A DNA stretch of 64,000 bases from Clostridiales bacterium (GCA_015056055.1 SVHC01000011.1:1-64000), one strand, 5' to 3'. Positions 40,213-49,821 are shown, counted from the stretch's first letter. Numbers and translations are program-made. Notes: a model not told the origin generated them from the letters alone.

Positions 40213-42471
40213 TTATTCCAGCCAACTCTGTATAAGCTGAATCAGAAGATGTTTTCCACCTTCCGCACCGGCGCCTACGCAACTGGGACATCCGGTTTCG
40301 CAGGGACATTCTTTCAGAAGCTGCAGGGACTGAGCGAAGATTTCTTTGCTCAACCCATAGAGATTGTCCGAAAGACCAATACCACCCGGTATCTGGTCAC
40401 ATGCATACAAAGTAGGGCAGTGTGTATAGGGATCTTTCACATGGTAGTGAATCGATACATCATGAGGAGCGCACATCAGGTGAAGTGGAGCGATATTGCG
40501 AACAAGATTGGCAAGACCGATCATAGCGGTCTGCAATTCTTCCTGAGAGTATGTCGCGCTTTTGACTTCCGGAAAACTCCACCAGCATGCGGCGGTCTGC
40601 ATTTCAAGCTCAGGGAGGGTTACAGGACCCCAACCGAGATTTTCGTGCGTATCGAATTTGATTTTCTTAAAAAGCGTTACAATGGAACTGACGAGAACCT
40701 CACCGCGTGCGCGCGAAAGTTTTCCTTCTTCTCTGGATTCAAATTCATCCAGAACCTTCAAGCTGGTAGAGAGGTTTGCGTCTGTATAGTATCCTACATC
40801 AACATGGCGCACATAAGCTTTTTTATCATCGAAATCCAGTTTTTCAACCTGATATTGTTGGCCTTCGTGCATATAGATGGCATACTGGTGCAGCAGCATG
40901 GGGACGGTAAAACGGTCCATTTCGCCGATAACGCGGTGCTTCTGCGCATTGGTAATATCCACGATTACAAAATTCTGATCGCTTGCACTGCGCAGATTGA
41001 TGCCGGCCTGCGGGAATTCTTCTGCCATCCAGTGGTATTTCCCACCAACTTCACGCAGAATATACTGGTCTGAAAGATAGGAAAGAATTTCATCGGTCGA
41101 CTCGGTATTTCCGAAGCATTCGCCTTTCTCAAAGGGAAGCTCATACGCGGCGCATTTCATGTGATTGAGCAGGATGTACAAGTTATTGGGATTAATCAGC
41201 GCACGTTCAGAAGGCTGGCCGAAGAAATATTCCGGATGGGTTATGATGTACTGGTCGAGCGGAGAAGACGTTGCTACCATGATCATCAGTGATTCACCGT
41301 TTCTGCGGCCTGCACGGCCTGCCTGCTGCCAGGTGCTGGCGATTGTTCCGGGATAACCGCATAAGACGCATGCCTGCAATTGTCCGATGTCAATACCCAA
41401 TTCCAGCGCGTTTGTTGCGGCGACTACGGTAATCTCTCCGTTGCGCAGTGAACGTTCGATTTCGCGCCGCTGCGTAGGTAAGTATCCGCCTCGATATCCG
41501 CGCACCCTTCCGGCAGATGCAAGGGGATCGCGTATGATATCTTTCAGATATTTTACCATAACCTCGACCGTGAGGCGGGATTTGGCAAAAATGATCGTCT
41601 GAATATCATTTTTCAAAAGCTTTTCGGCAATTCTTCGCGTTTCCGGAATGGAACCGGCACGAATTCCAAGCTGACGATTGATTACCGGAGGGTTATAAAA
41701 AACAACATGCTTTTTTCCGGCGGGTGCACCGTTGTCGTCGACAAGCTCAACGGGACGCTCAATCATGGTCTCCGCAAGCTCGCGAGGATTTGCAATCGTG
41801 GCAGAACAGCAAATAAATACAGGATTTGAACCATAGAACTGGCATATCCGCTTCAGACGGCGAAGGAGATTGGCGAGGTTAGATCCGAAAACGCCTCTGT
41901 ATGAATGTATTTCATCAATAACGATATACTTCAGGTTTTCGAATAACTTTACCCAATGGGTATGATTGGGAAGAATTCCCTGATGGAGCATATCGGGATT
42001 TGTGACGACTACATGTCCTGCCTGGCGAACCGCAGTTCGTGCTGCCGCAGGGGTATCGCCGTCATAGGTGTAAGCTTTTACATCCACCTGCATTTCCTCA
42101 ATCAGCGAATAAAGCTCCGCTACCTGATCACTGGAAAGTGCTTTGGTGGGGAAAAGGTAGAGAGCACGCGAGGATTCGTCTTTCAGAATGGAATCCAGCA
42201 CGGGCAGATTATAGCACATGGTTTTTCCGGAGGCAGTAGGTGTAACTACAACAATATCTTGTCCGGCCAAGGCACTTTCAATTGCGTGTCTTTGATGGGT
42301 GTACAGGCGGCGAATGCCTCGTTTGGCAAGAGCATCCTGTATACGCCGGTCCAGCTGCTCCGGAAAATCCGCATATCGGGCCGGGCGTTCGGGCAGCGTA
42401 CGCCAGCAAGTTACATTTGACATGAATCCCGCATCTCGCTTCAGTGCGTCTACATACTGCTCGATGTTCAC
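40213..42471 (-). CDS. MrfA/YprA-like DEAD/DEAH-box helicase with C-terminal zinc-binding domain
   Basis: The 752-residue helicase has Walker A TPTASGKTMCYN, DEIH in VIDEIHSYRG, helicase C-terminal motifs (ATNALELGIDIGQ, QQAGRAGRRNGE), and a C-terminal DUF1998 region with four clustered Cys (CPCETGCPSC). This is the layout of Bacillus subtilis MrfA, which works with the nuclease MrfB to repair mitomycin damage. No mrfB-like gene is in the window. The start is a GTG with AAGGAGGG upstream. It is the last gene of a four-gene minus-strand operon, 17 bases after thiI. Confidence 0.92.
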   Translation of the reverse strand: MNIEQYVDALKRDAGFMSNVTCWRTLPERPARYADFPEQLDRRIQDALAKRGIRRLYTHQRHAIESALAGQDIVVVTPTASGKTMCYNLPVLDSILKDESSRALYLFPTKALSSDQVAELYSLIEEMQVDVKAYTYDGDTPAAARTAVRQAGHVVVTNPDMLHQGILPNHTHWVKLFENLKYIVIDEIHSYRGVFGSNLANLLRRLKRICQFYGSNPVFICCSATIANPRELAETMIERPVELVDDNGAPAGKKHVVFYNPPVINRQLGIRAGSIPETRRIAEKLLKNDIQTIIFAKSRLTVEVMVKYLKDIIRDPLASAGRVRGYRGGYLPTQRREIERSLRNGEITVVAATNALELGIDIGQLQACVLCGYPGTIASTWQQAGRAGRRNGESLMIMVATSSPLDQYIITHPEYFFGQPSERALINPNNLYILLNHMKCAAYELPFEKGECFGNTESTDEILSYLSDQYILREVGGKYHWMAEEFPQAGINLRSASDQNFVIVDITNAQKHRVIGEMDRFTVPMLLHQYAIYMHEGQQYQVEKLDFDDKKAYVRHVDVGYYTDANLSTSLKVLDEFESREEGKLSRARGEVLVSSIVTLFKKIKFDTHENLGWGPVTLPELEMQTAACWWSFPEVKSATYSQEELQTAMIGLANLVRNIAPLHLMCAPHDVSIHYHVKDPYTHCPTLYACDQIPGGIGLSDNLYGLSKEIFAQSLQLLKECPCETGCPSCVGAGAEGGKHLLIQLIQSWLE

Positions 42472-42488
42472 CCGTATCCCTCCTTAAT

Positions 42489-43631
42489 TTATACTCGGAT
42501 GACTTCAGTGGCTTCGATTGCTGCGCGTACCAGTGCTTCTGTATCCAAAGCCTTTTCGGCATCTTCCACCATTTCGGGACGCGGCTTGGTGTTGGGATGG
42601 CGCGGAGTGAATACTGTGCAGCAGTCTTCGTAGGGGAGAATGGAAGTTTCGTAGGAACCGATCTTTACAGCCTGCTCGGTGATTTCAAGCTTGTCCATAC
42701 CAATCAAAGGACGGAACACGGGCATGTTGACAACGGCATCTGTGCAACCGATTGCTTCCATAGTCTGGCTGGCAACCTGTCCCAGAGATTCGCCGGTGAT
42801 CAGAGCCTGTGCATGGATTCTGCGTGCAATGCCTTCTGCGATTCTCATCATGTAGCGGCGCATGAGAACGGTTCCCATAGCGTCCGGACACTTTTCGTGG
42901 ATTTCCATCTGGATGTTCGTGAAGGGTACGAGGTGAACTTTCATGCCACCGCCGTATTCACCGAGGATTTTGGCCAGCTCCAGTACCTTTTCTTTTGCGC
43001 GTTCGCTGGTGTAAGGCGGGCTCTGGAAATGAATTGCCTCAACAACCACACCGCGACGCATTACATGGTAACCTGCCACGGGGCTATCGATACCGCCGGA
43101 CAGGAGCAGCGCGGCGCGTCCGCCGGTGCCGAGCGGCATGCCGCCAACTGCCGGAATTTCACCGACAGATACATAGGCATAGTCGCGGATTTCAACATTA
43201 AGCTTATGTTGGGGCTTATGAACATCGACGGAAAGATTCGGATTTGCAGTCAGTACACGATAACCAAGTTCACCGGCCATTGTCATGGAGTCCATGGGGA
43301 AGCTTTTATCGGAACGACGAGCCAGAACCTTGAAAGTACCGGAAAGATCTTTCGTCAACTCTACGCATGCGGCTGCAATCGTTTCAAAATCCTTCTCAAG
43401 TTCGAGGGCATAACTTACGGAATGCACGCCGAATACTTTGCGTACGCGCTGTGCGCATTCTTCAATGTCTTCTGCGCCGCTTACGTAGATGCGCGAATCG
43501 CTGAGCCATACATGGCCGCCGATCGGAGCAACAGCAGTACGGACGTTCGCCGTCAGCTTCTTCAGAAAATACGGACGGTTCAATCCTTTCAGATACACTT
43601 CGCCAAAACGTACGAGCAAAACCTTACGCAT
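42489..43631 (-). CDS. thiI: tRNA 4-thiouridine synthetase ThiI
   Basis: The 380-residue enzyme adenylates U8 of tRNA and inserts sulfur. It has an N-terminal ferredoxin-like plus THUMP region (about residues 1-165) and a PP-loop domain with LLSGGIDSPVAGY. The rhodanese domain of the E. coli enzyme is absent, as in Bacillus. The Firmicute version takes sulfur straight from a dedicated desulfurase, and that gene lies 5 bases upstream here. Confidence 0.95.
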   Translation of the reverse strand: MRKVLLVRFGEVYLKGLNRPYFLKKLTANVRTAVAPIGGHVWLSDSRIYVSGAEDIEECAQRVRKVFGVHSVSYALELEKDFETIAAACVELTKDLSGTFKVLARRSDKSFPMDSMTMAGELGYRVLTANPNLSVDVHKPQHKLNVEIRDYAYVSVGEIPAVGGMPLGTGGRAALLLSGGIDSPVAGYHVMRRGVVVEAIHFQSPPYTSERAKEKVLELAKILGEYGGGMKVHLVPFTNIQMEIHEKCPDAMGTVLMRRYMMRIAEGIARRIHAQALITGESLGQVASQTMEAIGCTDAVVNMPVFRPLIGMDKLEITEQAVKIGSYETSILPYEDCCTVFTPRHPNTKPRPEMVEDAEKALDTEALVRAAIEATEVIRV

Positions 43632-43636
43632 AACTT

Positions 43637-44758
43637 TTATTTCCTCCTGAACCGCTTAAGTACCGGATATATTTCTCCGATTTTCTTTGCGGCATATTCT
43701 ATTTCTTCCATTGTAGTGTGCGGGGAAAGACTGAAGCGCAGCGCAGCTTCGGCGCGATCCGCGTCCATTCCCATTGCAGTAAGAACAGCACTGACCTTGC
43801 GCTTTTTGGATGAGCATGCAGACCCGGTTGAAACATATACGCCTGCTTCTTCAAGGGCATGCAGCATAACTTCGCCGCGTACACCGGGAAAGCTCATGTT
43901 CAGAATGTGGGGCGCGGAATCCTCCAGCGGACCGTTTACCAGTGCTTCCGGCACCAGAGTGCGGATAGCATTCAGCAAAGCGCTTTTTTTGCCTTCCAGT
44001 CCGGATATATCCATGTGGGTGACAGCGCCGTAAAGCCCTGCAATGCCGGGGGTGTTTTCGGTGCCGGAACGCAGACTGTTTTCCTGCCCGCCGCCAATCT
44101 GGCGTGCTTTCAGTTTGACGTTTTTCTTGATCAGAAGAGCACCGACGCCTTTGGGACCGTGAATTTTGTGTGCACTGAGCGTATACATATCGATGTTTTT
44201 TAATGACAGCGGCACACGCAGGAAACCCTGAACGCCGTCAACGTGTATCAGTGCTTTGGGAGCCATGGAGCGAACTTCGCGGCAGAAACGATCCAGATCC
44301 AATAGCGCGCCTGTTTCATTATTGACCTGCATGAAACTTACAAGAGCGGTATCGGGATGCAAACTGAAATTTTCATAATCGATAAGCCCTTCTGTGGTTA
44401 CGGGAATATACTGTACGGGATATCCTTCTGCTTCCAACTGTGCAAAAGAGGCGAGAACGGAGGGGTGCTCGGTTACTCCGACTGCGATGGGAGGTTTACC
44501 GCGCATTGCGCCAACGCTTCCGAGAATGGCGAGATTGTTAGCTTCCGTGCCGCCGGAGGTAAAAAGGCATACATGTTCACGCGCCTGCACTTTTTTCAGC
44601 AGGGCTTCGCGGCACTGTGCCAGCATTTTTTCCGAACGCACAGCAGGGGCATACTGCGAAGAGGGGTTAAAATACCCCTCTCTCATGCATTCCGCCATTG
44701 CATCAATTACCGGCTCAATAGGCCGTGTCGTAGCACTGTTATCCAGATAAGCAATCAT
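43637..44758 (-). CDS. Cysteine desulfurase (IscS/NifS type, ThiI partner)
   Basis: The 373-residue PLP enzyme frees sulfur from cysteine. Residues seen: His98 in TEHPS, PLP Lys198 in SAHKIHGPKG, catalytic Cys315 in TGSACSSKK. The SACSSKK loop and the thiI neighbour match the NifZ/IscS-like desulfurases that serve ThiI. The start MIAYLDNSATT is conserved and lies 4 bases after the previous stop; an ATG seven codons earlier would overlap that gene. No iscU or other cluster-assembly gene is adjacent. Confidence 0.94.
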   Translation of the reverse strand: MIAYLDNSATTRPIEPVIDAMAECMREGYFNPSSQYAPAVRSEKMLAQCREALLKKVQAREHVCLFTSGGTEANNLAILGSVGAMRGKPPIAVGVTEHPSVLASFAQLEAEGYPVQYIPVTTEGLIDYENFSLHPDTALVSFMQVNNETGALLDLDRFCREVRSMAPKALIHVDGVQGFLRVPLSLKNIDMYTLSAHKIHGPKGVGALLIKKNVKLKARQIGGGQENSLRSGTENTPGIAGLYGAVTHMDISGLEGKKSALLNAIRTLVPEALVNGPLEDSAPHILNMSFPGVRGEVMLHALEEAGVYVSTGSACSSKKRKVSAVLTAMGMDADRAEAALRFSLSPHTTMEEIEYAAKKIGEIYPVLKRFRRK

Positions 44759-44762
44759 TGAT

Positions 44763-45323
44763 TTAGTCCTGCCATACACCGAAATTCAGGTAGTTTTTGC
44801 TGCGGATGATATCGATCATTTCATCGCTGGGTTCAATAATGATAATGTGACGGACAGAGTTCTTGGTGAAGAAGAAGTAGTACAGCTTGGAATCCCTGTT
44901 GAGGAACCAGTTGTGCTTTTTTACATCCTTCATGCCGATATAGCGCTGGAAGCTTGCATGCGTAACTTCGCCGCAGGCTTCAACGTTTTTCATCGGCAGG
45001 CGGGTAAGGTAGCGGCGGCGGCTGTTTCCAAGAACCATGGAAATATCCAGATCGCCATTGGTGAAGGAATATTCATATTCGGTACGGAATGTATCCTTGT
45101 TGCGCCAGATCAAAAGCGCAAGACCGCCGAATACAACTGCAACGACCAGAGAAATCCAATCGAATCCGTTTACGCCCATTACATTGTAAAGGGCGGTAAG
45201 GCCGGTTATGCCAAATACAACAAGGCCCAGCCAGCATACGCCATACATGAATTGGTTGAAAGAATTGTTCCTTTTTACAATTACTTCTTCCTTGAAATTA
45301 TCCATCAATTTAAACTGTTCCAT
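44763..45323 (-). CDS. Two-helix membrane protein, DUF6106-like, function unknown
   Basis: The 186-residue protein has two adjacent membrane segments (about residues 28-46 and 55-72), then a cytoplasmic domain of beta character with RRRYLTRLPMKNVEACGEV and a Tyr/Phe-rich stretch (LYYFFFTKNS). It looks like the DUF6106 family of clostridia, recalled from memory and not searched. TGGGAGGCG precedes the ATG. It is the first gene of the operon with the desulfurase, thiI and helicase; why is unknown. Confidence 0.75.
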   Translation of the reverse strand: MEQFKLMDNFKEEVIVKRNNSFNQFMYGVCWLGLVVFGITGLTALYNVMGVNGFDWISLVVAVVFGGLALLIWRNKDTFRTEYEYSFTNGDLDISMVLGNSRRRYLTRLPMKNVEACGEVTHASFQRYIGMKDVKKHNWFLNRDSKLYYFFFTKNSVRHIIIIEPSDEMIDIIRSKNYLNFGVWQD

Positions 45324-45351
45324 GATACGCCTCCCAAATCATATTACTTCT

Positions 45352-45360
45352 ATTATAGCA
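45352..45360 (-). promoter_or_regulatory. Extended -10 promoter of the desulfurase-thiI operon
   Basis: On the minus strand TGCTATAAT (45360-45352) is a perfect extended -10 element, about 30 bases upstream of the ATG at 45323. A TTGACT exists but at the wrong distance (23 bases). Confidence 0.55.
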
Positions 45361-45596
45361 CAATAATAGGCATTGTAGATAGTCAAAATGGGGCAAATGT
45401 ATTGCAATTTTTGAATTAAGCTGTTTTTTTCTGCCTTGTTTGGCTATAAATTGTACAGTATACGTTTCATTCCACTCGGTAGGGAAATTAAAATCCAACA
45501 ATTCTATTGCAGAGTTTGAATTTTTGTGACATGATATCCATTTCATCACATTCACATGATATAATGAAATGTAATTTAAAATTCCGGAGGCTAATA

Positions 45597-46877
45597 GTGA
45601 GTTCGAAAAAGAAAACTGCAAGACGTCCTTTGCACAAAGTAATATTGGCAATCACCATTTTAGTATTGCTCATTGCCTTGGCTATTCTCACATATAATCT
45701 GACCTTCTGGCTGCGTTCTCGGCGCATTATGAATACCTATGGACCGGGTGGTTCAAAGGCACCGGTTGTGGAATCTATTACAATGTCGGATTATCGTCCC
45801 GGGCATGCCATCACTTTTTTCGGAAACGATGGTGATACCATTTTCGTTGAACAAACGCGCACAGTATCGTTTTTTTCCGGCGGTGTTGCGCGCATAGAAA
45901 TCGCGGATTCCGACTGGTTTGATTATGACCCCAATCTTGTCGAGAGTGCAAATATTACCTTTTCGCCTATAATGCTTTCAGCAGGCGGAGAGAAGACGGA
46001 ACTGCCTCCCATTTCGCTTACGATTGAAACTCCCGAATCACCGGTTATAGTTGTCAGCCCTGCCGAGGATTACATGACGGTAAATACCAGTATTTATCCC
46101 CTGGAAATCAAAGTGGTTCCGGGCAGCTCTGTACTTCTTAACGGCGAAGATGTGAGCACTGAGGTAGACCGCAGCGGTTCTCTTTCTGTCATGGTCAATG
46201 TTGAACCCAAGGGAGATAATGCGGTTTCTCTGCTTGTTCAAACACCGTATCACAAGCAGGCGCGTAAGGACATTGTAATCTACCGTCCTCAGATGGAGAT
46301 TCCGCTTGAACTTGCTTATGACACGCCTGCCCGTACAACGCTTAGCGAACAGAAAATCAAGGGCAAAACGCTGCCCGGTGCGCGTATTGTTGTTGATACA
46401 TCGTATGTATATGACTCCATTATTGTGGATAATGAAACAGGCGAGTTCAGCTTCATTGCACAGTTCTCTACGATAGGCAATAATACCGTTCGATTCCGCG
46501 CCAGAATGGATGGAAAAGAAGATTCGGTTATTTCCTTCAACATGTATTATCTGCCTTCAATTGCAGAATACTCCAGCAAAGCGTGGCGAATGGACTATGT
46601 CCAGCTGAAGAGTATGTATGAAGCTTGGAAGGGTCGAATTTTCCTGTGCGAAGGTAAGGCGGTTGGATCATTTGTGGAAGGAACGGATCAGTTTATCATA
46701 ATGGATGTATCGACGTCCGGAGAACCGCAGCTGATCATATTGGAAAACGAATCCAGCCTTGCTTCGGTACGAGTAGGCGATATGTATAAGGCGTACGCTG
46801 ATGTTAATGGCCGAATGTTTTATAACAACCAATATATTCCGATGCTTGTGGCAAGATATATGGATGCTGCCGAATAA
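45597..46877 (+). CDS. Single-pass membrane protein with external domains, function unknown
   Basis: The 426-residue protein has a basic cytoplasmic N-terminus (SSKKKTARRPLHK), one membrane segment (about residues 15-36) and a large external part of beta-rich character. The last 85 residues (from about GRIFLCEGKAVGSF) look like a small OB-type beta barrel. I recognise no family. The start is a GTG with CCGGAGG upstream; a longer frame to an upstream ATG covers promoter-like DNA (TATAAT at 45560-45565). It lies 43 bases before the Ig-like/NodB gene. Confidence 0.75.
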   Translation: MSSKKKTARRPLHKVILAITILVLLIALAILTYNLTFWLRSRRIMNTYGPGGSKAPVVESITMSDYRPGHAITFFGNDGDTIFVEQTRTVSFFSGGVARIEIADSDWFDYDPNLVESANITFSPIMLSAGGEKTELPPISLTIETPESPVIVVSPAEDYMTVNTSIYPLEIKVVPGSSVLLNGEDVSTEVDRSGSLSVMVNVEPKGDNAVSLLVQTPYHKQARKDIVIYRPQMEIPLELAYDTPARTTLSEQKIKGKTLPGARIVVDTSYVYDSIIVDNETGEFSFIAQFSTIGNNTVRFRARMDGKEDSVISFNMYYLPSIAEYSSKAWRMDYVQLKSMYEAWKGRIFLCEGKAVGSFVEGTDQFIIMDVSTSGEPQLIILENESSLASVRVGDMYKAYADVNGRMFYNNQYIPMLVARYMDAAE

Positions 46878-46920
46878 TACCGATGCTACAATCTGAATGA
46901 ATGATACGGAGGAAAAAACA

Positions 46921-48912
46921 ATGATCCGCAGAATAATTGCACTGGTTCTGATTTTGGGATTGGTTGCGGTGCCTGTATTCGCACTGACACTGGAAAATAC
47001 TTCTCTCCAGATACAGATCGGTCAGATTGGCCGATTGAAGGCTGATGCCGAGGTTGTATGGACATCTTCGGATGAAACGATTGTCAAAGTGGACGAAAAT
47101 GGCCTTGTGACCGGCATCAACGGCGGCAATGCTATAATTACCGCAACCACTTGGAGCGGTGAAACTGTGTCTGCACAGGTGGAGGTTCAGCAGCCGGTAA
47201 GTAGCATTGCGTTTGAAGAACGCAGCCTTACATTCTATCTGGACGATGGACCGAAGAAGATTGGCGTTGTATTTAATCCCGACAACACCACCCAGCGAAA
47301 GCTGGTCTGGCGTTCTGAAAACCCGCAGATTTGCACGGTGGATGAAAATGGCGTGCTTACTCCTACAGGAGTTGGTTCTGCCCGCATTGGAGTGAGGGCG
47401 GAAAATGGCTTCACTGCAACTGCATTGGTAAACGTTCGCGCCGGAAGAAGTGCATCCGGAAATGCTGCGAGTACCGGTGTTTCTCAGGCAGTGAGTACGC
47501 TTGTGCCGATGCAGAGCGTGCAGCCTCAGCCGACCCAAACCCCTCAACCGACTCAAAAACCGGAGCCGGAAATTCCGAACATTACCATTTATGTTGAGGA
47601 CGGAGAATACCAGGCTGACCTGGGTATAACTTCCTATAAGGAGTGGCGCTCTGAAAACGAAAAGATTTTCACTGTAAGCGATACTGGCGTTATTACTCCG
47701 CTTGCCGTTGGCACTGCGCGTGTTGGCGTACGCGGTATGGACAACAAGATCACCATGGCCTATGTAACGGTTGAATATCGCGATCCCAGCAATATTCCGA
47801 TCCCTGTAGAGGCAGTTTCCTTTGAAAATAAGGAATATACGCTTTTTATGGATGGCGGACCGCAGCAGCTTGTGGCGATTCTTACTCCTGACAATACCAC
47901 GCAGACCAAGTTGGAATGGCGCTCGGAGAATGAGAATATTTTTACTGTAGATCAGTCCGGCGTGGCTACTCCTGTTTCGGTTGGTAAAAGTCGGGTTGGT
48001 GTGATGTGTCAAAATGGCGAGGTTGCAATGGCAACCGTCTATGTAAAGGCGCGCGCTACCGAGATTACAGTATCGACTAACGAAGTTAGTCTGGTTGCTT
48101 ACGAAAAAACGGATGTTACTGCAACTGTATATCCTGAAGATGCGACCGATCGTGGAGTTATATGGGAAACCAGTGACTCATCTGTAGCTACGGTTACAAA
48201 ATCCGGCGTAATCTATGGACGCGGCGAAGGCTCTTGCATTATTACTGCAAGGGCAAGTGGCGGAGAAAATGTCACTGCGCAGATTAGTGTGACGGTTTCT
48301 GCAAATCCCGAAATCGAGCCCAAGTATATTGCTCTGACATTTGATGATGGTCCGAAGGCATCTACACTGGAAGTTTTGGAGATTCTGGAACAGTATGATA
48401 TAACTGCCACGTTCTTTATGGTTGGAGTGAAGGCAAAGAACAAGCCTGAGATTGCTCAGGCAGTTGCAAATGCCGGCCATGAAATTGGCAATCATACCTA
48501 TTCACATCAGAACCTTAAGACATCTTCACGCAGTGATGCAAGACGCTATATAGAAACGGCAGACGAGGTAATCGAAAAAGTCACGGGCGTGATGCCGACG
48601 GTACTGCGCGCTCCCGGCGGTTCCATTACAGCCGAACGTGCACGTCAGATTGGCGGCGGAAGATATTTTATCTACTGGACAGTCGATTCCAGAGACTGGG
48701 AAAGTCAGAATGCCAATTCGATTTATAAGGTTACTATGCGCGATGTACGTGACGGAGCTGTTCTTCTGTACCACGATACGCAGGCAGCAACAGTCAGCGC
48801 ATTGCCGCGCATTCTGGATTCTCTGGTAAGAAACGGCTATCACTTTGTCACAGTTTCTGAACTTATGGAATACACCGGAACTGGTGAAACCATGATTTAC
48901 AATCCTAAATAG
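46921..48912 (+). CDS. Secreted polysaccharide deacetylase with repeated bacterial Ig-like domains
   Basis: The 663-residue exported protein has a signal peptide (residues 1-22), then Ig-like (BIG2-type) units. Three of them share the pattern WRSEN..IFTV...GV.TP.GTARVGV; one pair is split by a Pro/Thr/Gln-rich linker (QPTQTPQPTQKPEPE) near residue 210. A standard BIG2 unit follows at about 385-465. From about 470 is a NodB domain with TFDDGP, the zinc motif NHTYSH, RAPGGS and LYHDT. NodB enzymes remove acetyl groups from peptidoglycan or chitin-like polymers; the Ig-like part should anchor or space it at the wall. ACGGAGG precedes the ATG. Confidence 0.9.
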   Translation: MIRRIIALVLILGLVAVPVFALTLENTSLQIQIGQIGRLKADAEVVWTSSDETIVKVDENGLVTGINGGNAIITATTWSGETVSAQVEVQQPVSSIAFEERSLTFYLDDGPKKIGVVFNPDNTTQRKLVWRSENPQICTVDENGVLTPTGVGSARIGVRAENGFTATALVNVRAGRSASGNAASTGVSQAVSTLVPMQSVQPQPTQTPQPTQKPEPEIPNITIYVEDGEYQADLGITSYKEWRSENEKIFTVSDTGVITPLAVGTARVGVRGMDNKITMAYVTVEYRDPSNIPIPVEAVSFENKEYTLFMDGGPQQLVAILTPDNTTQTKLEWRSENENIFTVDQSGVATPVSVGKSRVGVMCQNGEVAMATVYVKARATEITVSTNEVSLVAYEKTDVTATVYPEDATDRGVIWETSDSSVATVTKSGVIYGRGEGSCIITARASGGENVTAQISVTVSANPEIEPKYIALTFDDGPKASTLEVLEILEQYDITATFFMVGVKAKNKPEIAQAVANAGHEIGNHTYSHQNLKTSSRSDARRYIETADEVIEKVTGVMPTVLRAPGGSITAERARQIGGGRYFIYWTVDSRDWESQNANSIYKVTMRDVRDGAVLLYHDTQAATVSALPRILDSLVRNGYHFVTVSELMEYTGTGETMIYNPK

Positions 48913-48920
48913 AATGCATG

Positions 48921-48985
48921 TCAGGCTGTGCCTTTGCTCCGCATTTGCAGAAATCAGGAGCAAAAGTACGGCCTGATTGTGTTTT
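48921..48985 (+). terminator. Terminator-like hairpin after the deacetylase gene
   Basis: An outer TCAGGC/GCCTGA (48921-48926, 48971-48976) and an inner TTTGCTCC/GGAGCAAA (48933-48940, 48957-48964) form a long imperfect hairpin followed by TTGTGTTTTG. Confidence 0.55.
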
Positions 48986-49035
48986 GAATATTCAGAGGGT
49001 ATTATCAAGATACAGAATGGCTGATGCTTTTGAAC

Positions 49036-49064
49036 TTGACACATATAAATTCATTTTGTATAAT
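49036..49064 (+). promoter_or_regulatory. Consensus sigma-A promoter of the C39-like peptidase gene
   Basis: TTGACA at 49036-49041, a 17-base spacer and TATAAT at 49059-49064 match the consensus at all twelve positions. It is the strongest-looking promoter in the window. The ATG lies 30 bases beyond it. Confidence 0.88.
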
Positions 49065-49094
49065 TATCAAAGATCATACTCAGGAGAAAAGTTT

Positions 49095-49769
49095 ATGCTG
49101 ATACCATTTCTTCGTGAAATACCGCTTCTTGCAATTATTCTGGGATTGCTGATCACGGCGGGCGGACAGCAGGAGGCGACATTCGCTCCTGTTGCCAATC
49201 TGGATTCGTCCAGATGGAGTGGCGTTGAAATCGCCGAAAGCACCGAAGGGCGTTTGAATGTTCCGCTTTTCTTTCAATATCATTATCCTGAAACCGTGAC
49301 GGTAGTTGACGGAGAACCGCGTTCGGTTATGACCAGCGGATGCGGTACAACGAGCCTTGCTATGGCTATCCATTACTATCATGGTGATTCTGCAGCAGAT
49401 GTTACCCCTGCAACTCTTTTTCAGTTTGCTGTGGATGAACATATGTATCAAGGGGAAGGCATAGGCCATTCTGCTTTAAACAAGATCGCGCGAAGTTTTC
49501 AATTGCGTGGCGAATGGAAAAGTGGCTCCAGAACACGCATTCAGCGATGGCTTAGAGATGGGAACTTAATTATAGCTCATATGTCTACCGGTATGTTTAC
49601 CGGAAACACAGGGCATTACATACTCTTGGTGGGCGTAACGGAGGATGGAAAGATTCTGATCAACGACCCGAACAGCGAATTGCTTTCCACACTTGCATTT
49701 CCGGTGGAGACAATAATTAAGGAAGGCAAAACGGACACGCCATTTTACTTTGTCGAAATGCGAAAATGA
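49095..49769 (+). CDS. Exported C39-like cysteine peptidase
   Basis: The 224-residue protein has an N-terminal signal or anchor (about residues 7-24) and a peptidase_C39_2 domain with Cys83 in TSGCGTTSLAMA, His174 in GNTGHYILLVG and Asp191 in INDPNSE. Such papain-fold proteins are common at the surface of Firmicutes; the target is unknown. CAGGAG is 8 bases before the ATG; upstream codons in the same frame cover the promoter and are not used. The short leader and consensus promoter suggest high expression. Confidence 0.85.
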   Translation: MLIPFLREIPLLAIILGLLITAGGQQEATFAPVANLDSSRWSGVEIAESTEGRLNVPLFFQYHYPETVTVVDGEPRSVMTSGCGTTSLAMAIHYYHGDSAADVTPATLFQFAVDEHMYQGEGIGHSALNKIARSFQLRGEWKSGSRTRIQRWLRDGNLIIAHMSTGMFTGNTGHYILLVGVTEDGKILINDPNSELLSTLAFPVETIIKEGKTDTPFYFVEMRK

Positions 49770-49781
49770 CATTTCTGTATT

Positions 49782-49821
49782 CCTCTTTGTGCAGATAAAA
49801 ACTGCATAGAGAGGATTTTTT
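49782..49821 (+). terminator. Terminator after the C39-like gene
   Basis: CCTCTTTGTGCAG (49782-49794) pairs imperfectly with CTGCATAGAGAGG (49802-49814), followed by ATTTTTT. Confidence 0.75.

Noticed and set aside
45529-45563. Direct repeat ACATGATAT upstream of the membrane protein gene at 45597
   Set aside because: Only two 9-base copies in AT-rich DNA and no known regulator; could be chance.
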